A stretch of DNA of 64,000 nt from Cokeromyces recurvatus (lineage: Eukaryota; Mucoromycota; Mucoromycetes; Mucorales; Mucoraceae), in the NCBI RefSeq assembly GCF_025118155.1, contig NW_026251403.1, positions 146,001-210,000 of the forward strand, in the 5' to 3' direction. A program made the translations under genes and the position numbers. Shown one piece after another: positions 45,258-57,492 of this stretch (the stretch's first letter is position 1; each line of letters begins with the position of its first letter). The notes under the pieces are model-generated. The model worked only from the letters and a program-made list of their open reading frames with translations. It had not been told where the DNA came from and did no database searches.

Positions 45258-46413
45258 ATGAACCAAGATCAATCGAATTATAATACTCATTACATGACAG
45301 ATTCTTATCAGCAATCAATGCATTCAGATAGATTCCCACATTTCGTTCAAGACAATAATAAAACAACAAATTATACCAATACAAAATTCAGTTCAATTGG
45401 TTATGATGAACGTGAAAAGAGGTAAAAGATTAAACTTTTTTTATTTTATTTTATTTTCCTTCAATTAAAAAAAAAAAATAAAATAAAATAAAATTAAACA
45501 AAGTTAATGTAATAATAGAACTTATGAACTTATCGTTTGTCAGCAACCACTTCATGCTCGTATGTGTGGATTTGGTGAAAAAGATAGAAGACCTATCGAT
45601 CCACCACCTATTGTTCAATTAATTGTTAGACAGGAAGGACAAGATATGCCTGTGGATGTACAGTATGTATGCTTACACACATGTCATAAATAGTATCTAA
45701 GTCTATACTTTAGAACTCTTCAAATACCCTTTTTCGTACTTCATGTCACTCTATGGTCGGATGATCGTTCAGAAGAACGTAATATCATTTCGAATCCACC
45801 AAAGTGTACGAGAGTCTTGATGGGTTCACTTGTTAGTTCACCAAGTCTATTAAAAAATCCACAGGGTGAACAAGGACTTTATTTTGCTTTTCCTGACTTG
45901 AGTATTCGTACGGAAGGCCGTTACACATTGCGTTTCAGTTTAATGAAACTAGTCAAGTAAATTTGAATTTTTCTATTTTTATACATTTATCTTAATTTTT
46001 AATTTTTTTTTTTTAGCTCTGATTTTCAAGAGAATGCAAAATCGAAAATTGTAGCTCAGGTATTCTCTGATCCATTTACAGTCTATTCGGCAAAGAAGGT
46101 TTGTATACTAAATAAAAAATATATTTTTATACATGAACTTTATTGTAATATTTTTATTTATTTTTTTGCTAGTTCCCGGGAATGACAGGTAATAAATACA
46201 TGCTTGTATACTAGAAATTGTATTTATTTATTTATTTATTTCTTATTTTATTTTTTAGAATCTACTGAATTATCTAAAACTTTTGCAAAACAAGGTCTAA
46301 AGATTCCTATTCGTAATGATGGTAAGTAATATAAAAAAAATGGATGCTTGACGTATCTTTATATATAATCTTATTCTCTCTCTTTTTTAGTTCGTGCAAG
46401 AAAGACAGAATAA
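45258..46413 (+). CDS. Velvet-domain regulator (VelB-like)
   Basis: Seven exons: 45258..45421, 45519..45662, 45714..45956, 46017..46098, 46173..46188, 46259..46321 and 46391..46413, giving 244 residues. The velvet domain starts at [19 protein letters not shown] and continues with [25 protein letters not shown] and [18 protein letters not shown]. It closes with [16 protein letters not shown] and [15 protein letters not shown]. The fold is NF-kB-like and binds DNA. Velvet proteins form homo- and heterodimers that link light and development to secondary metabolism in fungi. The short length and the ending soon after IPIR suggest a VelB/VosA-like rather than VeA-like member. Exon 5 is a 16-nt micro-exon encoding FPGMT. 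The start ATG is the first after a T/A-rich leader. Confidence 0.92.
46173..46188 (+). other. 16-nt micro-exon of the velvet gene
   Basis: The exon TTCCCGGGAATGACAG lies between a TTTTGCTAG acceptor and a GTAATA donor. It encodes FPGMT, an invariant-looking piece of the velvet motif SAKKFPGMTEST, so it is supported by protein continuity although most gene finders would skip it. Confidence 0.88.
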
Positions 46414-48117
46414 AGTGTATTATTTTTTTGAATAGTTAGACAAAAGATAGTATATAATATTAGCAATATGTTCATTACCATATCTACGCCCATTTTCCCT
46501 GTATCCCTTTATTCTATCTATCAGTAAAATATATAAATACATATAGAAATGTATATTTGTGGATTAGTATATACAGTGTAGAATTAAAAATGAGGAGAAA
46601 TATAACAAGTGTTGTAAACAATAGAAAAGAAAAAAAAAGTCATAAAGATCGAGCATAATTATTAATACTCTGAAAGGGAGAAAATAAGAAAAGAGTTTAT
46701 TCATAAACTAAAATGAAACTAATGCAATTTCACAAGGTTAATGCAGCAAAAGATGAAAAAAAAAAAAAAAAAAGAGAGTGGACTCTCCCCTTCCTACTCC
46801 TATTCCTTCTCCTTCTCTCTCTCTCTCTCCCCTTTTTTTCTCTCTCTCTTTCTCTCTCTCTCTTACTACTAAACTTAACCCTTTCTCTGTTTTCCTTGTT
46901 CAGTACACAAGCAAATATGTATATTTATATTTGTATATGATATTTTAAAGACACACACACGCATACATATAAGAGGCATAATATGTATTATGTCATCAAA
47001 TAAATAGAGATACATCTTATATTTATTTGAACAGTAATTATCTTCATGCATCAAGTAAAAGTACATATACATATGTATGTGTGTATTTCTTAATTAAAGG
47101 AAGAGTATTTATTTATTTATCCTGAAAAGAAAGTCATGGTATCTGACTGATCTTGGATGTGCTGTAAGGTAGTATAGATACATATATATATACTTGTATC
47201 CTTTATTAATGCATCTTCCTTCGTGAGTATGTATATAAATGTATAAGGTATGAATGAGAATTTCATAATTAACTGACAGATTTAATAGCTTCTAGACATC
47301 AAGGAGAAAATAAGGGTATCGACAACTACAACAAAGAAAAAAAAAAAAAAAAAAAAAAAAAGAGAGAGAGAGAGAAAGAGAGAGAAAGAAGGGATGTGAC
47401 ATATAAATATACAAATTTCTTATTTCTAGGTCTATCGTAATCTTTTTCTTTTTCTACATGTATAATTTTGATTAGTTCACGTTTTGTTACACTATGTAGA
47501 AGCAACGGTGAATCACCCGAGAAAATAAAAGGCTTTTTTGGGCCTCATTGTCCTACATTGAATGACATTATTAAGAAAAGATAAAGGTGAAAATAATAAT
47601 TTAAAAAGAATCTCTATTTCAATTATTTATTACAAGAATAGCTTTCAATGAATTTAGTTTATTTAATAATATACATGTAAGCTACATTTTGTAAAATGTG
47701 TAAATAGAAATGTAATGTATTATAGAAAGTCTGTAATGTTGGAGATCATTTACTGTGCTTTTATATATTTGTTGTAGGCTGTTCTAATAGTTTATCATTA
47801 TATAATCCGTTCTCCTTTTATAATTCAGTACATAATAAAAGTCAAGGGGAAAGGAAAGGAAGAGAAGAGAAGGGAGAACATTGTATCATCTGATTTGAAA
47901 GCATAGTTTATTGCTTCATGTTATAATTTAGACATGCATCTATACATAATATAAAACTTCAGTTTCTTTTTTTTTTCTTTCTTTTTTTTTTTGCCTCGTT
48001 TTCTCTCTTGTATTACGACAGTGTAACAAAAGTTTAATAATAAAATATATTAAAACAAAATTTATTTCTCTCTCTCTTTTTTTTTTCTTTTCTTTTTAAA
48101 GTCGAACAAAATTTGAA
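46414..48117. other. Intergenic region with CT-, A- and GA-rich tracts
   Basis: About 1.7 kb without a supported gene. It contains (CT)n at about 46810-46864, an A/GA tract at 47336-47390 and a T/C-rich leader before the next start (48065-48103). Open frames inside the CT tract are low-complexity Leu/Ser readings. Confidence 0.45.
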
Positions 48118-51053
48118 ATGGCAACTGTTATAGAAAGTAATATGGATTCAATAGCTACAACTCAAAAACCATGTTTATTATTGACATCTCAAAAATTAGA
48201 GATGCAAACACGTACGACAGTTTTATGTCCAACAACACCTTCCAAATCAACAGATGATATTCAAATGGAACTGGAAAAACCAACTTCTTTAAATCTAGCT
48301 AAACGGCGTAAAAATACATCTCTTCAAATTCAAAAGCCTTTTGAAAATAAACATTCCATACTTCAAGTAAGTTTTTTTCTCTCTCTCTCTCTCTCTTTCT
48401 TCGGAACTCCCCTTTTCTTCCTTCCTCCTTTTATATATAAATATAACAACTCAAAAAAAAAAAAAAAATTGGTGAGGGAAATCTTTTAATAGATGTGCGT
48501 TTATTTTCCCTTCCTCCTTATATATTCTTTATCTATAACTAATACCATTTTTTTTCTTTCTTTCCATTTCTCTCTCTCCTCTCCTTTATTCTCTTTCTTT
48601 CTTTCTTTCTTTCTTTTTTTTCTTAAACAGATTTCGGACAAACTTATTATGAGAAACCTTGAAAGGCAACAAAAGTTATTATTAAAGAAAACAAAAGAAG
48701 AAGAAGACGAGTCTAAAGTTACACCTATTGTGAATGAAGAAGGATGGACAGAGTTGATTCAAGACATCTCCACGTTGAATGCACGAAAGGAGATATTAAA
48801 GAGACAAATGACAGGTGGTATTCCAAGGACAGTAAGAGGTCTTGTTTGGAAAGGACTTGTCCAAATATCATCTCATCAAACGATAGATCTCTATCAGGAT
48901 CTTTTGAAAGGAACAAGTCCTTATGCTGATACTATTGAAAGGGACACAAGACAACGAAATGACTTGACTGTTGAGATTCAGGAATCTATCATTCGGGTTT
49001 TAAAGGCTTATAGTGTTTATCAACCACATGTAGGTTATTATCAGGGTATGTCGTATTTAGTGGCTCCTCTTTTAATGAATGTAAGTTTATAAATAAATAA
49101 ATACATATATATATATATATATATATTATTTAACTATATTATTTAATGATAGTTACCAGAAAACGAAACATTTAGTCTACTTGTCAGGTGAATAAAGAAA
49201 TAGGCATAATATATATATACATATATTTATATATATAAGAGAGAGTAAACTAAAGAGACACACATAGGTTATTTGAAATAAATAATATACAAGACAAAAA
49301 GAGTTTCCAGGAATTTCAAACTTTATTTTCAAAAAATATGCCTCATCTTGAAGCTTATCTAAATAATTTGAATATTGATACTACCATGTATGCAGAGACA
49401 TGGTTCCTTACACTCTTCATGGAACAGGTCCCTTTACCGGTTGCCATACGTCTCTACGATATCATCCTTTTAGAAGGAGCAAAGGAAACCGTCCTTCGAG
49501 CTGCTCTTGTACTCTTACAAAAGGCAGAAAACTATCTCATGTCACAAGCCGATCCCCTCTCTCTCCTTACGACTTCAGGTCAACTCTATACATACGTCTA
49601 TTCAGATGATGGAGGAGATGATACATTCATACAAGATTTGAACAAGGTTCTACTTGAACCATCGTCATCTGAGGAAGAAGAAGTAGAAGAAGAAGAAGAA
49701 GCTACATGGATTATTGCACAATTACGTAAAGAGAATGCAATCCTTGCTGAAGAAAATAAGAGAATGAAGATGCATGAAATAATGGATTATGAAGCCATTC
49801 AAGTCAAGCTTGCTAAACGTATTGCTATACTTGAGAAACGAGTTAAGAAATATAAGGTCAAGTTAGCTAATGCTACTAGTACTACTAATATTCACTTATC
49901 ATCACCAGCCCCGAGTCATATGATACATAAAGAAAAAGAAGAGGAAGAGCAAGGAAAAGAAGAAAAAGAAAAATTAGTAGTAGGTAAATCCAGTCGTCAG
50001 TATAGTAAACTTGTGGCTTCATTACGAGAAGCAGGCGAATTTGGGGCACTTATTGCAGGTGCTCTTGCACCTAATTTTAATCTTGAGAAACAACAACAAC
50101 AAAAAGTCATAGAATCGTCTGAAGAAGAAGAAGATGATGATGAAGAAGAAAAGATCACTAATAAGCAAAGACTTGATGCTGCATTGCAAAATGTGACCTC
50201 AGAACTTGTAGCGGTTAAGCTCGATCACTTTGAAATTCAACAACGATATGAATCCCTCTATCGACATTGTCAAGATATGACCCAACAATTACAATCCTTA
50301 CAGGAGTCCCATACCTCCCTTACCCAAAAGATCATGTATCTTGAAAGTGAACTCGAAGATGTTCAAACAGAGCGGGATCAAATCTATGCTGATCAAGAGG
50401 AGGTATTAGCGACGGCCATGGTAGCTAAGAGGACAGCAGCTGAGCTTCAACTTGAGAAGATGGCATTGGCGAAAGAACTAGAGGGCCTTGAAGGGCAAAT
50501 GAAGGTATTACAAGAGGAGAAAGAGAATTTCTTTATGCCAAGGGGGTCCTTCTCAGAGGAGGTCTTTGCCGCCCATGCCATCTTATTTGGGTCACCAAAA
50601 AGGACCGACCATCGACGCCACACGATGCAACTAGGTAAAACACCTTTAATTGAAAATGGAGATGAATATAAATCCAAATATGTTGAAAGTGAATTGCGAT
50701 GTCGAGAGTTAGAAAAGTATTTAGCCGAGGCTAAGGTGAGATTGGCTGAACTAGAATGTTCGTCAACTCCCTTGTGTGTACGTCGTAGTTCGGTTCTGAA
50801 TAACAATAACAAACGTAATTCAACAGCCTCCTTATCCATGTTAGCGAATCGAGTGAGCACACCTACTTCCCCACATGAACGTCGTGAATCAACAGAGAGT
50901 TATGCTTCTTCAACTACTTCTTTAACCAGTAGTACATATAACAGTAGTAAGCGTTCTAGTATGTATTCAAGAATATGGAATACCTTTGGTTCACCTGCAA
51001 CTATTGTGAAGAATGAGATAATGTGTGAAGAACCACAGATTATTCAGCAATAG
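48118..51053 (+). CDS. TBC-domain Rab GTPase-activating protein with coiled coil
   Basis: Exons 48118..48366, 48631..49080, 49153..49187 and 49268..51053 encode 839 residues. The TBC domain (~145-335) is clear: GGIPRTVRGLVWKGL, GYYQGMSYLVAPLLMN and, after two introns, TTMYAETWFLTLF followed by RLYDIILLEGAKETVLRAAL. The YxQ glutamine finger is present (YYQG). The preceding motif reads IERDTRQR, so the position expected for the arginine finger in IxxDxxR holds Gln, with Arg on both sides. After ~380 the protein is long, Glu/Lys/Gln-rich and coiled-coil-like, with a Ser/Thr-rich end. TBC plus a long coiled coil resembles EVI5/Gyp5-type RabGAPs acting in Golgi-to-plasma-membrane traffic. The target Rab is unknown. 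Confidence 0.9.
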
Positions 51054-51054
51054 C

Positions 51055-51089
<35 letters not shown>

Positions 51090-51786
51090 CCCTTTTTCTA
51101 GGTTTTTCTATATATGTATATGATAATTGATTTTTTTTTTATTTTTTTTTTTTAGAAAAAAAAAATATTTTATATAAATACATGTATATCATGTGAAATT
51201 CTATCATATGAAAGTTACCTAGTTTTGATAAAATAAAATTAATATAGACCACTTCTAGTTCCCACGTAATATACATCTATATACACACATATATATGTAT
51301 ATGTATATATATTTATACATATACATATTCAAAAGAAAGGGACTCTTTTTACTTGAATCGATTTATTATCTATAAGATATATATTGAACAAAAATAAAAC
51401 ATCTTTAAGTTATATAAGAAGATAGAAGAAAGGAAATTTGATATACCTATTTTATAAAAGAAAAGGGCGTATATCGAATTTTCACATGAAATTATATCCC
51501 ATCATTAGTATGACAAGTTTACAAAAAAGATTTTCAGATCGATTTGTTGCATTTTTTTTTTGCTTGTCGTTTTAGCATTTTAAATGGGTAATTTTTCAAT
51601 CGAGTATTATTTGAGGACGGAAAAGGAGCAATAAGAGATGAAGAAGGTATTGAACTAATGGAAGGTGGACGAACTTGATGTACAAGCGAGGAAAATAGTT
51701 ACCATGGAATATTGTTTGAATCAGCGGTTAGATATCAAAGTTGAGACGTTAGAGAGCGAAGAGAAGCCTGCCGTGAATACTGATCT
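51054..51786. other. Intergenic region after the TBC gene
   Basis: The TBC stop is followed at once by an (AAT)n run (51053-51086), then AT-rich sequence with T/A runs and (TATA)-type repeats around 51283-51325. Presumably 3' UTR and spacer. From about 51600 faint coding character begins that leads into the relic below. Confidence 0.45.
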
Positions 51787-52184
51787 AAAAAAAAGAAGAA
51801 AAAAGAAATACACAGTTTATTCTGAATAGGGCAAAATGAATTTTATTCTTCGTATGTTGACTAACGCTTCCAAGAAAATTGCTCCTGTAGCTAGAAAGCA
51901 TAACATTAATGAACGCACTGGTCAACGTTGATGGAATCAATACAAAAAAGAAAAAAAAAACCGATCCGGATACATTTTTTCTTGCCAAAAGCTAGAGGCA
52001 ATCGCAAGAAGCTTCACAAAGAGCACCAAGCTTTTCTAACTGACTTGTTAGACGAGAATCCTTCAATCAACATTGAACAAGCCTTGCAGCAGCTAACTAC
52101 TAAGTTTGACTACTTGAAGGCTGAGGGAAATCAGCAGTTCATGAGTTTATTAAAGATGATATGGGATTCACCTTTGTTATGATT
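51787..52184 (+). pseudogene. Decayed transposase N-terminus (HTH region, Tc1/IS630-like)
   Basis: The plus strand reads a typical HTH entry, KIAPVARKHNINERTGQR, followed by TGA where TGG (Trp) would be expected. After an A-run at 51947-51960 the frame shifts and continues as RGNRKKLHKEHQAFLTDLLDE, then IEQALQQLTTKFDYLK. Mucorales genomes carry many transposon ORFs of this shape (a homeodomain-like HTH, then a basic linker, then an EH-x-FL-x-D helix that precedes a DDE domain). At least one stop and one frameshift break it, and no DDE domain follows. The match is to a family recalled from similar genomes; no element ends were found. Confidence 0.5.
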
Positions 52185-52717
52185 GTAGTCGTCTTTACAA
52201 CTAAGTTAATAGAAATAAATTGTCATTTATTAAATAAGAAAGAGTCTATTCAAATAAATCTAGTATATTGTACTTTGCAGCATGATATATTCATTGTACA
52301 TTCAGGCTTAATAACAGTCATTGTCAGAATATTCGAGCGCTAAAAAAATTATATACATTGTATTATGTAATAATAAGAATTCAATAGGATTATCACATAA
52401 TTATTTATATACATTTGTAACGTTGAATATTGTTATGCAATAATATCTTAGAGGATGCTAATAATAACAGTAGCATATAAATAAATGGCATTATTGTTAT
52501 AGCTAGAATATTCACCGAGAATTAATATGAACGCATTGCTTACCCCAGTAATAATTATTGGTTATATTTTTTTGTAACAGCGACAGCTCAGGGGGAATGA
52601 AGATAAAAATACATCTTATTACAAGCAGAATTGTTCGGATACAATATTTACATATAATGCTTTATTATATCAGTATTCGCTTATCCAAATCACACTTCTA
52701 TTAATATTACTTGTCTT

Positions 52718-52758
<41 letters not shown>

Positions 52759-52976
52759 GTGCCATACTCGATTAAGATTGTGTGCCATGAAAAAAAAAAA
52801 AAAGAGTGCGGCATGTGATTTAATAAAGAGTGTATTTCTACTACTCAAGAAGAATGAGAATATGAAAAATTTATAAAAATGTTAATATATAAATAATACT
52901 TTTTTTTCTTTTACAGTTTTTTTTTTTTTTATTATTATTATTTCCTTACCTTTAATCCATATACATATATAAATCG
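52185..52976. other. Intergenic region with poly-A tracts upstream of START gene
   Basis: About 800 nt without a supported gene. It contains a 37-nt A run (52720-52756), a second A run (52791-52803), and a T-rich leader with (ATT)n just before the START ATG. Confidence 0.45.
52720..52756. repeat. Poly-A tract of 37 nt
   Basis: Uninterrupted A run between the transposase relic and the START gene. It could be a retroposon tail or slippage; no source copy is visible. Confidence 0.85.
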
Positions 52977-53929
52977 ATGACTATTACAAGCCCTCATGCA
53001 GAAACCGCTAGAAATGCTTTAGCTCGTTTAAAGAGACTTGCAGGAGAAAGCTCTGATGAATGGAAGTATATACAAGAAAAAAATAATGTAAAGCTTTATC
53101 ACAAGTCAGAGGGAGATTCTCCTTTTGTGATTGTTCGTGGTGATACTCTTTTAAAAGGACATGAATTTACTGCAGCCCAAGTAGCTTCTGTTGCTACTTT
53201 ACCTGGTTGTAGAGCTATCTGTAAGTTTCTCTCTTTCTTTATATATATATATGTATTTATTGATAAAAATATTCATGTACTATAAAAGGGGACGAAAAAT
53301 TCGATACATCTGATATTAAGAAAATGTATAACAAGTATGAATCCTTGTTTTGGAGTAAAGTCAAGACACCATGGCCTATTAGTCCTCGTGATATGTCCGC
53401 TACATCTTTACGTGAAATGTCTGACGATGAGTGTTATGTTGTCATGACCTCAGTAGAGGACGAAGCTATCCCTCCTGTCTCGAATTGTGTACGTTCTAAT
53501 CTTTTAATTTCAGGTTGGAAGATTATCAAGACAGAAGCAGGTATTGCCATCACGTATATTACACAAATTGATTTAGCAGGATCAATCCCTACTGCTTTCA
53601 TGAAGAATGTTCAACAACAGGTAGCTCTCTGTGCAGGTACCGTTGTTCAATACATTACAAAGTATGGGTTCCCACCCCTCACCAAGGAATGTTCAGCAGA
53701 GTTTAAAAGAGAAGAATTTGAACATGCTGAGCGAGAATATAGTGCTAATCTGGATGGCTCAGGAGAATGTCAATGGTTAGTCTCTAGTAAAATGTTTTCT
53801 AAAGTCAAGGTCCATATTATGGGTAGTGATCATGCTACTTTTGAAATTTCAACTGATGATAAAGGAAACAAGATAGTTGATGTTAAAGGTATCGATGGTC
53901 CCACTACAGTGAAGATATCTAACGCCTAA
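52977..53929 (+). CDS. START-domain lipid-binding protein
   Basis: Two exons, 52977..53220 and 53289..53929, with a 68-nt intron, encode 294 residues. The N-half has EWKYIQEKNNVKLYHK and FVIVRGDTLLKGHEF. After the splice comes WDEKFDTSDIKKMYN, then SPRDMSATSLREM, WKIIKTEAGIAITYITQIDLAGSIPTAF and a QYITKYGFPP helix. This is the order seen in StAR-related lipid-transfer domains: the IDLAGSIP step precedes the C-terminal alpha helix that closes the hydrophobic pocket. About 60 residues beyond the START fold are Asp/Lys-rich with VKISNA at the end. No signal peptide or membrane anchor is seen, so a cytosolic lipid carrier or sensor is likely. The ligand cannot be told from sequence. The intron splits the conserved Trp codon (T|GG). 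Confidence 0.85.
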
Positions 53930-55014
53930 TAAAGTTTGCCACCACTTTAATTTATTTTATTTTATTTTATTTTATTTTATTTTATTTTATTTTATTTTAT
54001 TTTATTTATTTATTTTTTTTTTTTTTTTTGAATGATAATAAAGAAAGCAAAGAAAAGATGAGTGCTTTTTATTATTATTATTATTACTATAAGAGGATAT
54101 TTAGTAACAAGGAATTAACAAGTTTCAGTAGTACTAGTTTGTGTTTAACAGGAAATTACTTGATGATATTTTTATATAATTTATTTAAAGAGTTACATTT
54201 ATTTATTTTTCTCCTCCTCCTCATGGACATTGTATGGCCCAAATCAAATTACTACCACAAATCTCTTCTTTTATTAAAATTGTACAGACAGAGAATTTCT
54301 TATGAAAATAATGCCTGTCCGAAAAAAAAAAAAAAAAAGTTTTTCACATATCATTATTTAGAACACTCTTGTTATTTTGTTGGAATGTCAGATTTCTCTA
54401 CATTATTAAAGAAATTCACAAGAGACTACCAACTGTTTTCTTTTTTCTCTTAAATGTATATGTCTATTTGTATAAAGGACCGTTTTGGGTTACTGCTGCT
54501 TACATTTTTAAAAATCCGCAAAATAAATGATTCATATCAATTTTTTTTTCTTCAGGTGTAAGATCAAAATAAGGAGAAAAGAAGGGGAGGAAGAAGAGGT
54601 TTTTCTTTTTTTTTTTAAAAAAAAAAACAATTCTAGCGATTTTTAGTAAGATTTAATACTTGTTGAATTCAATATTTATGTTAGGCTACATTACTTGACT
54701 TGAAATATATTCAATCACGTTTTGTCATAATAAATAAATTTTTATAAGGATTTTTTTTTTTTATCCTTTGAAATGGAAATACTGTATTTTATTTTAGTAT
54801 GTACAGAAAGGTAAATTAAGAATAAAAGAGGGGGTGGAGTGAGAGGGAGGGGGAAAAGAGGAGAGGAAAGAGAAAGAAATAGTGATAGAGAAGAAGAAGA
54901 AAATGAATGATGAATGGCATATAAACAAGTTTGTTCAAAAGAGAGAGAGAAGAAGAAAGACAGAATAAAATAAATAATCTCCCTCCCTCTCCTCCCCAAA
55001 AAAAAGAGGGATTC
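53930..55014. other. Convergent intergenic region with ATTTT repeats
   Basis: About 1.1 kb between two 3' ends. It holds the (ATTTT)n array described separately and a purine-rich stretch (54820-54990, AGAGAGGAAAG type) near the 3' end of the zinc-finger gene. Open frames here are low-complexity readings. Confidence 0.45.
53948..54008. repeat. (ATTTT)n pentanucleotide repeat
   Basis: About eleven TTTTA units in a row just downstream of the START gene, then a T run. Confidence 0.9.
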
Positions 55015-55927
55015 TTAAAGAGTGGCTTCACTTAAAGAAGGTGAATTATGATCACCTAAGGTATCGACATCTTCATCATCTTCATCATGTTGACTATGCA
55101 AAATCCATCCCACTTTCCAAGGATGGCCACAACTCCAATATTTAGGTGAACATACAAAATTTTCAATATCTTCGTCAGGATCAATTCGACCCTCAGGTCG
55201 AGAACGACGCATATGATCTATAAATTGCATTGCTTTTCGTTTTTCTTCTTTACAAAGAACCCAACGACAATGGCGACAAACACATCCACCACTTTTATTA
55301 TATCTATATATTTATAAAGTAAATCATTATTTTCATGTGTATATATATTTTTATAACTAATTCTCTCTCTCTCTCTCTTATATATATATATATGTGTGTA
55401 TGTATATGCTTTACCTGAGACCACATTTGTTACAAAGATAAACAAATGGTTTTCCTTTATCGTTAAAAATGGTACTAGTAGAAAAAGGCCAGTTAAATGC
55501 TTTACGCATACAACCATCAGAGGTTTCATGACAAGCTTGGCAAGGGCCCTTGACACGAGAGGGACGACCTGAAGAAGCATGAGAGGTTTTTCTACGAGGT
55601 GGAATCGATGTTACTACTGAGGTAGAAGAAGATTTTTTACGTTGTTGAGATGGTTCAGGATGAGTATGAATCAGTTTAGAGAATGGAAGATGATTTTTAA
55701 GAGTAAAAGAATTTTTAGTAGTAGTAGTTATGTGATCAGTAGGAATAGTTGGAACAAACATGATAGGTTTCGTAGTACTCTTATTTGACCAGATAGTAGG
55801 TGGGACAAGAGGATGATCATCGTACATTTCTTTCGTAATGGACCAGTGAGGTCGGGGTATCTGAATTCGCATCGCTCTCACGCGTCGTTCTGGACGAGTC
55901 ACGGAGATTCTATTTTTATGAATTTTT

Positions 55928-56006
<79 letters not shown>

Positions 56007-56526
56007 CAGTTGCTGTAGTAGTAGGTTGCCTTGCCATAGAAACTCGTTGACGAAGAGACCAAAGAAGACCATGATCAGCACCAATAATTTTAGGAGTTGA
56101 ATGTTTATCAAGTTGAAAAATAATATTTTTATGATCGGTTAAATTTGAAGGAGAACGATGAGGTACAGATTTTCTTTTATTATTATGATGAATGGTGTTG
56201 GGTATAAAAGAAGAAAACGAAGATGAATTTGTATCATTTTCTTCTTCTTCTTCTTCTTCATCTTCTTCAGAAGAATCAAGTAAAAGTTCAGGTGGAGATA
56301 GCATAGACATGGGTGAAATACGACGACTACTATGACTAGCCATAGTTTCATTATCTGATAGAGTTGTACTCGTCATAGGATCAGAGGAATCAAAAAATAA
56401 ACTCTGATTTTTATCGCTTGTATTATTATTATTATTATTATTATTATTGTTTTCATGATGCAGACTTGTATGATTTTGATAATCATAAGGTGGCGTTGCA
56501 GGTGCATTTAAAGCTGAGATATCCAT
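55015..56526 (-). CDS. GATA-like zinc-finger protein with extended cysteine module
   Basis: Two exons, 55415..56526 and 55015..55303, with a 111-nt intron, encode 466 residues. The start was placed at MDISALN (56526), because upstream codons in the same frame are a His/Ile/Tyr low-complexity reading. The N-terminal two thirds are disordered, with Asn, Ala and Thr homopolymers and acidic patches. At ~327-395 comes a Cys-rich module: CQACHETSDGC, then YLCNKCGLRYN, then CVCRHCRWVLC. LCNKCGLRYN strongly recalls the second half of a GATA finger (LCNACGLYY), but the first half is spaced differently and four more Cys follow, probably binding a second zinc. A conserved-looking tail follows (DEDIENFVCSPKYWSCG, WKVGWIL). 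It is most likely a nuclear regulator; I cannot name an orthologue. Confidence 0.72.
55926..56016. repeat. (TAG)n/(CAG)n coding microsatellite
   Basis: On the plus strand about 12 TAG-type triplets are followed by about 12 CAG triplets. On the coding minus strand they encode adjacent Ala and Thr runs in the zinc-finger protein. The length is a multiple of three, as expected under coding constraint. Confidence 0.88.
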
Positions 56527-57449
56527 TTTATAAATATTTTTATATGTTGTACGGTGTATAAATATATGTATATATATGTGTGTGTGTATGTGTGTCTGTC
56601 TGTATGTATAAATAAATGTATGTATGTTTGTATGAATATAAAATGAATTTATTTTATTCAAATAATAATAATAATAAAAAAAAAGAAAAAATAGTGTTGA
56701 TATATATACATGAGATATACGATATAAGCCTCTCTCCTCCTCCCCCCCCGAAAATAAATAAATAGAATCGTGTATATTATTTACTTACAGGAATATATAA
56801 TATATCTATTTAGAAAGAAAGAAAGAAAGAAATAGTAGATAACAGAAAGAGAGCGAGTAAATGTTAATATCTGTATTTACTAGTGATAATATAGAATAAT
56901 TTTTATAACAAAAAAAGAAAAAAGAAAAAGAAAAAGAAAAAGAATAGGAAAAAGAAAAAGGAAAGAGAAATGAAATATATAGAAAGAAGATATATAAAAC
57001 AGATCAAGGAAATAATACTAATTTATTATTTTCCACCTCCTACTTCTTTTCTTCAAATCAGCTTATTCCGGAAAAGTTCATGCCCGGTGTTAATAGAAGG
57101 GTTCAGCGCCGTTTATCAACAAATCATATAAAAGGAATTTTATGAAATTACGGCTAAATATCTTCCATTTTCCACACGCACAACATGATGATTATATCAT
57201 GGCTCAAAAAAAAAAAAAAAAAAAAAAAAAAAAGATCGGAGTCGTAGTACGTAGTCATCATTTATATACATACACACATACAGATATATTTTAGGTAAAC
57301 AAGTGTCATAATATTATGATCTCCTTTAAAGTTCAATAGAAATTCTATATATGAAATAAAATAACAAAACTAAAAAAGCTATAACGTATTTTAATATTTT
57401 CTTTCTAGAATAAACTAATAAGGCGGAACTACTTTCATCACCTTTCTCT

Positions 57450-57452
<3 letters not shown>

Positions 57453-57491
<39 letters not shown>
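57453..57491. repeat. Poly-T tract of 39 nt
   Basis: Uninterrupted T run in the long divergent region. Confidence 0.85.

Positions 57492-57492
<1 letters not shown>

Noticed and set aside
46713..46940. 75-codon open frame with CT-repeat translation
   Set aside because: Composition is Leu/Ser from (CT)n. There is no conserved motif and no splice partner.
50447..50860. 137-codon antisense frame in the TBC gene
   Set aside because: It lies opposite a clearly coding coiled-coil region and shows no independent protein signal.
54028..54453. 141-codon open frame downstream of the START gene
   Set aside because: Tyr/Leu/Lys/Phe low-complexity content after an ATTTT array, with no recognisable domain. 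Likely chance in AT-rich DNA.
55411..56661. Longer N-terminus for the GATA-like protein starting at 56661
   Set aside because: The extra 45 residues are a His/Ile/Tyr/Thr reading of TATG/TGTG repeats. The ATG at 56526 begins normal protein sequence.
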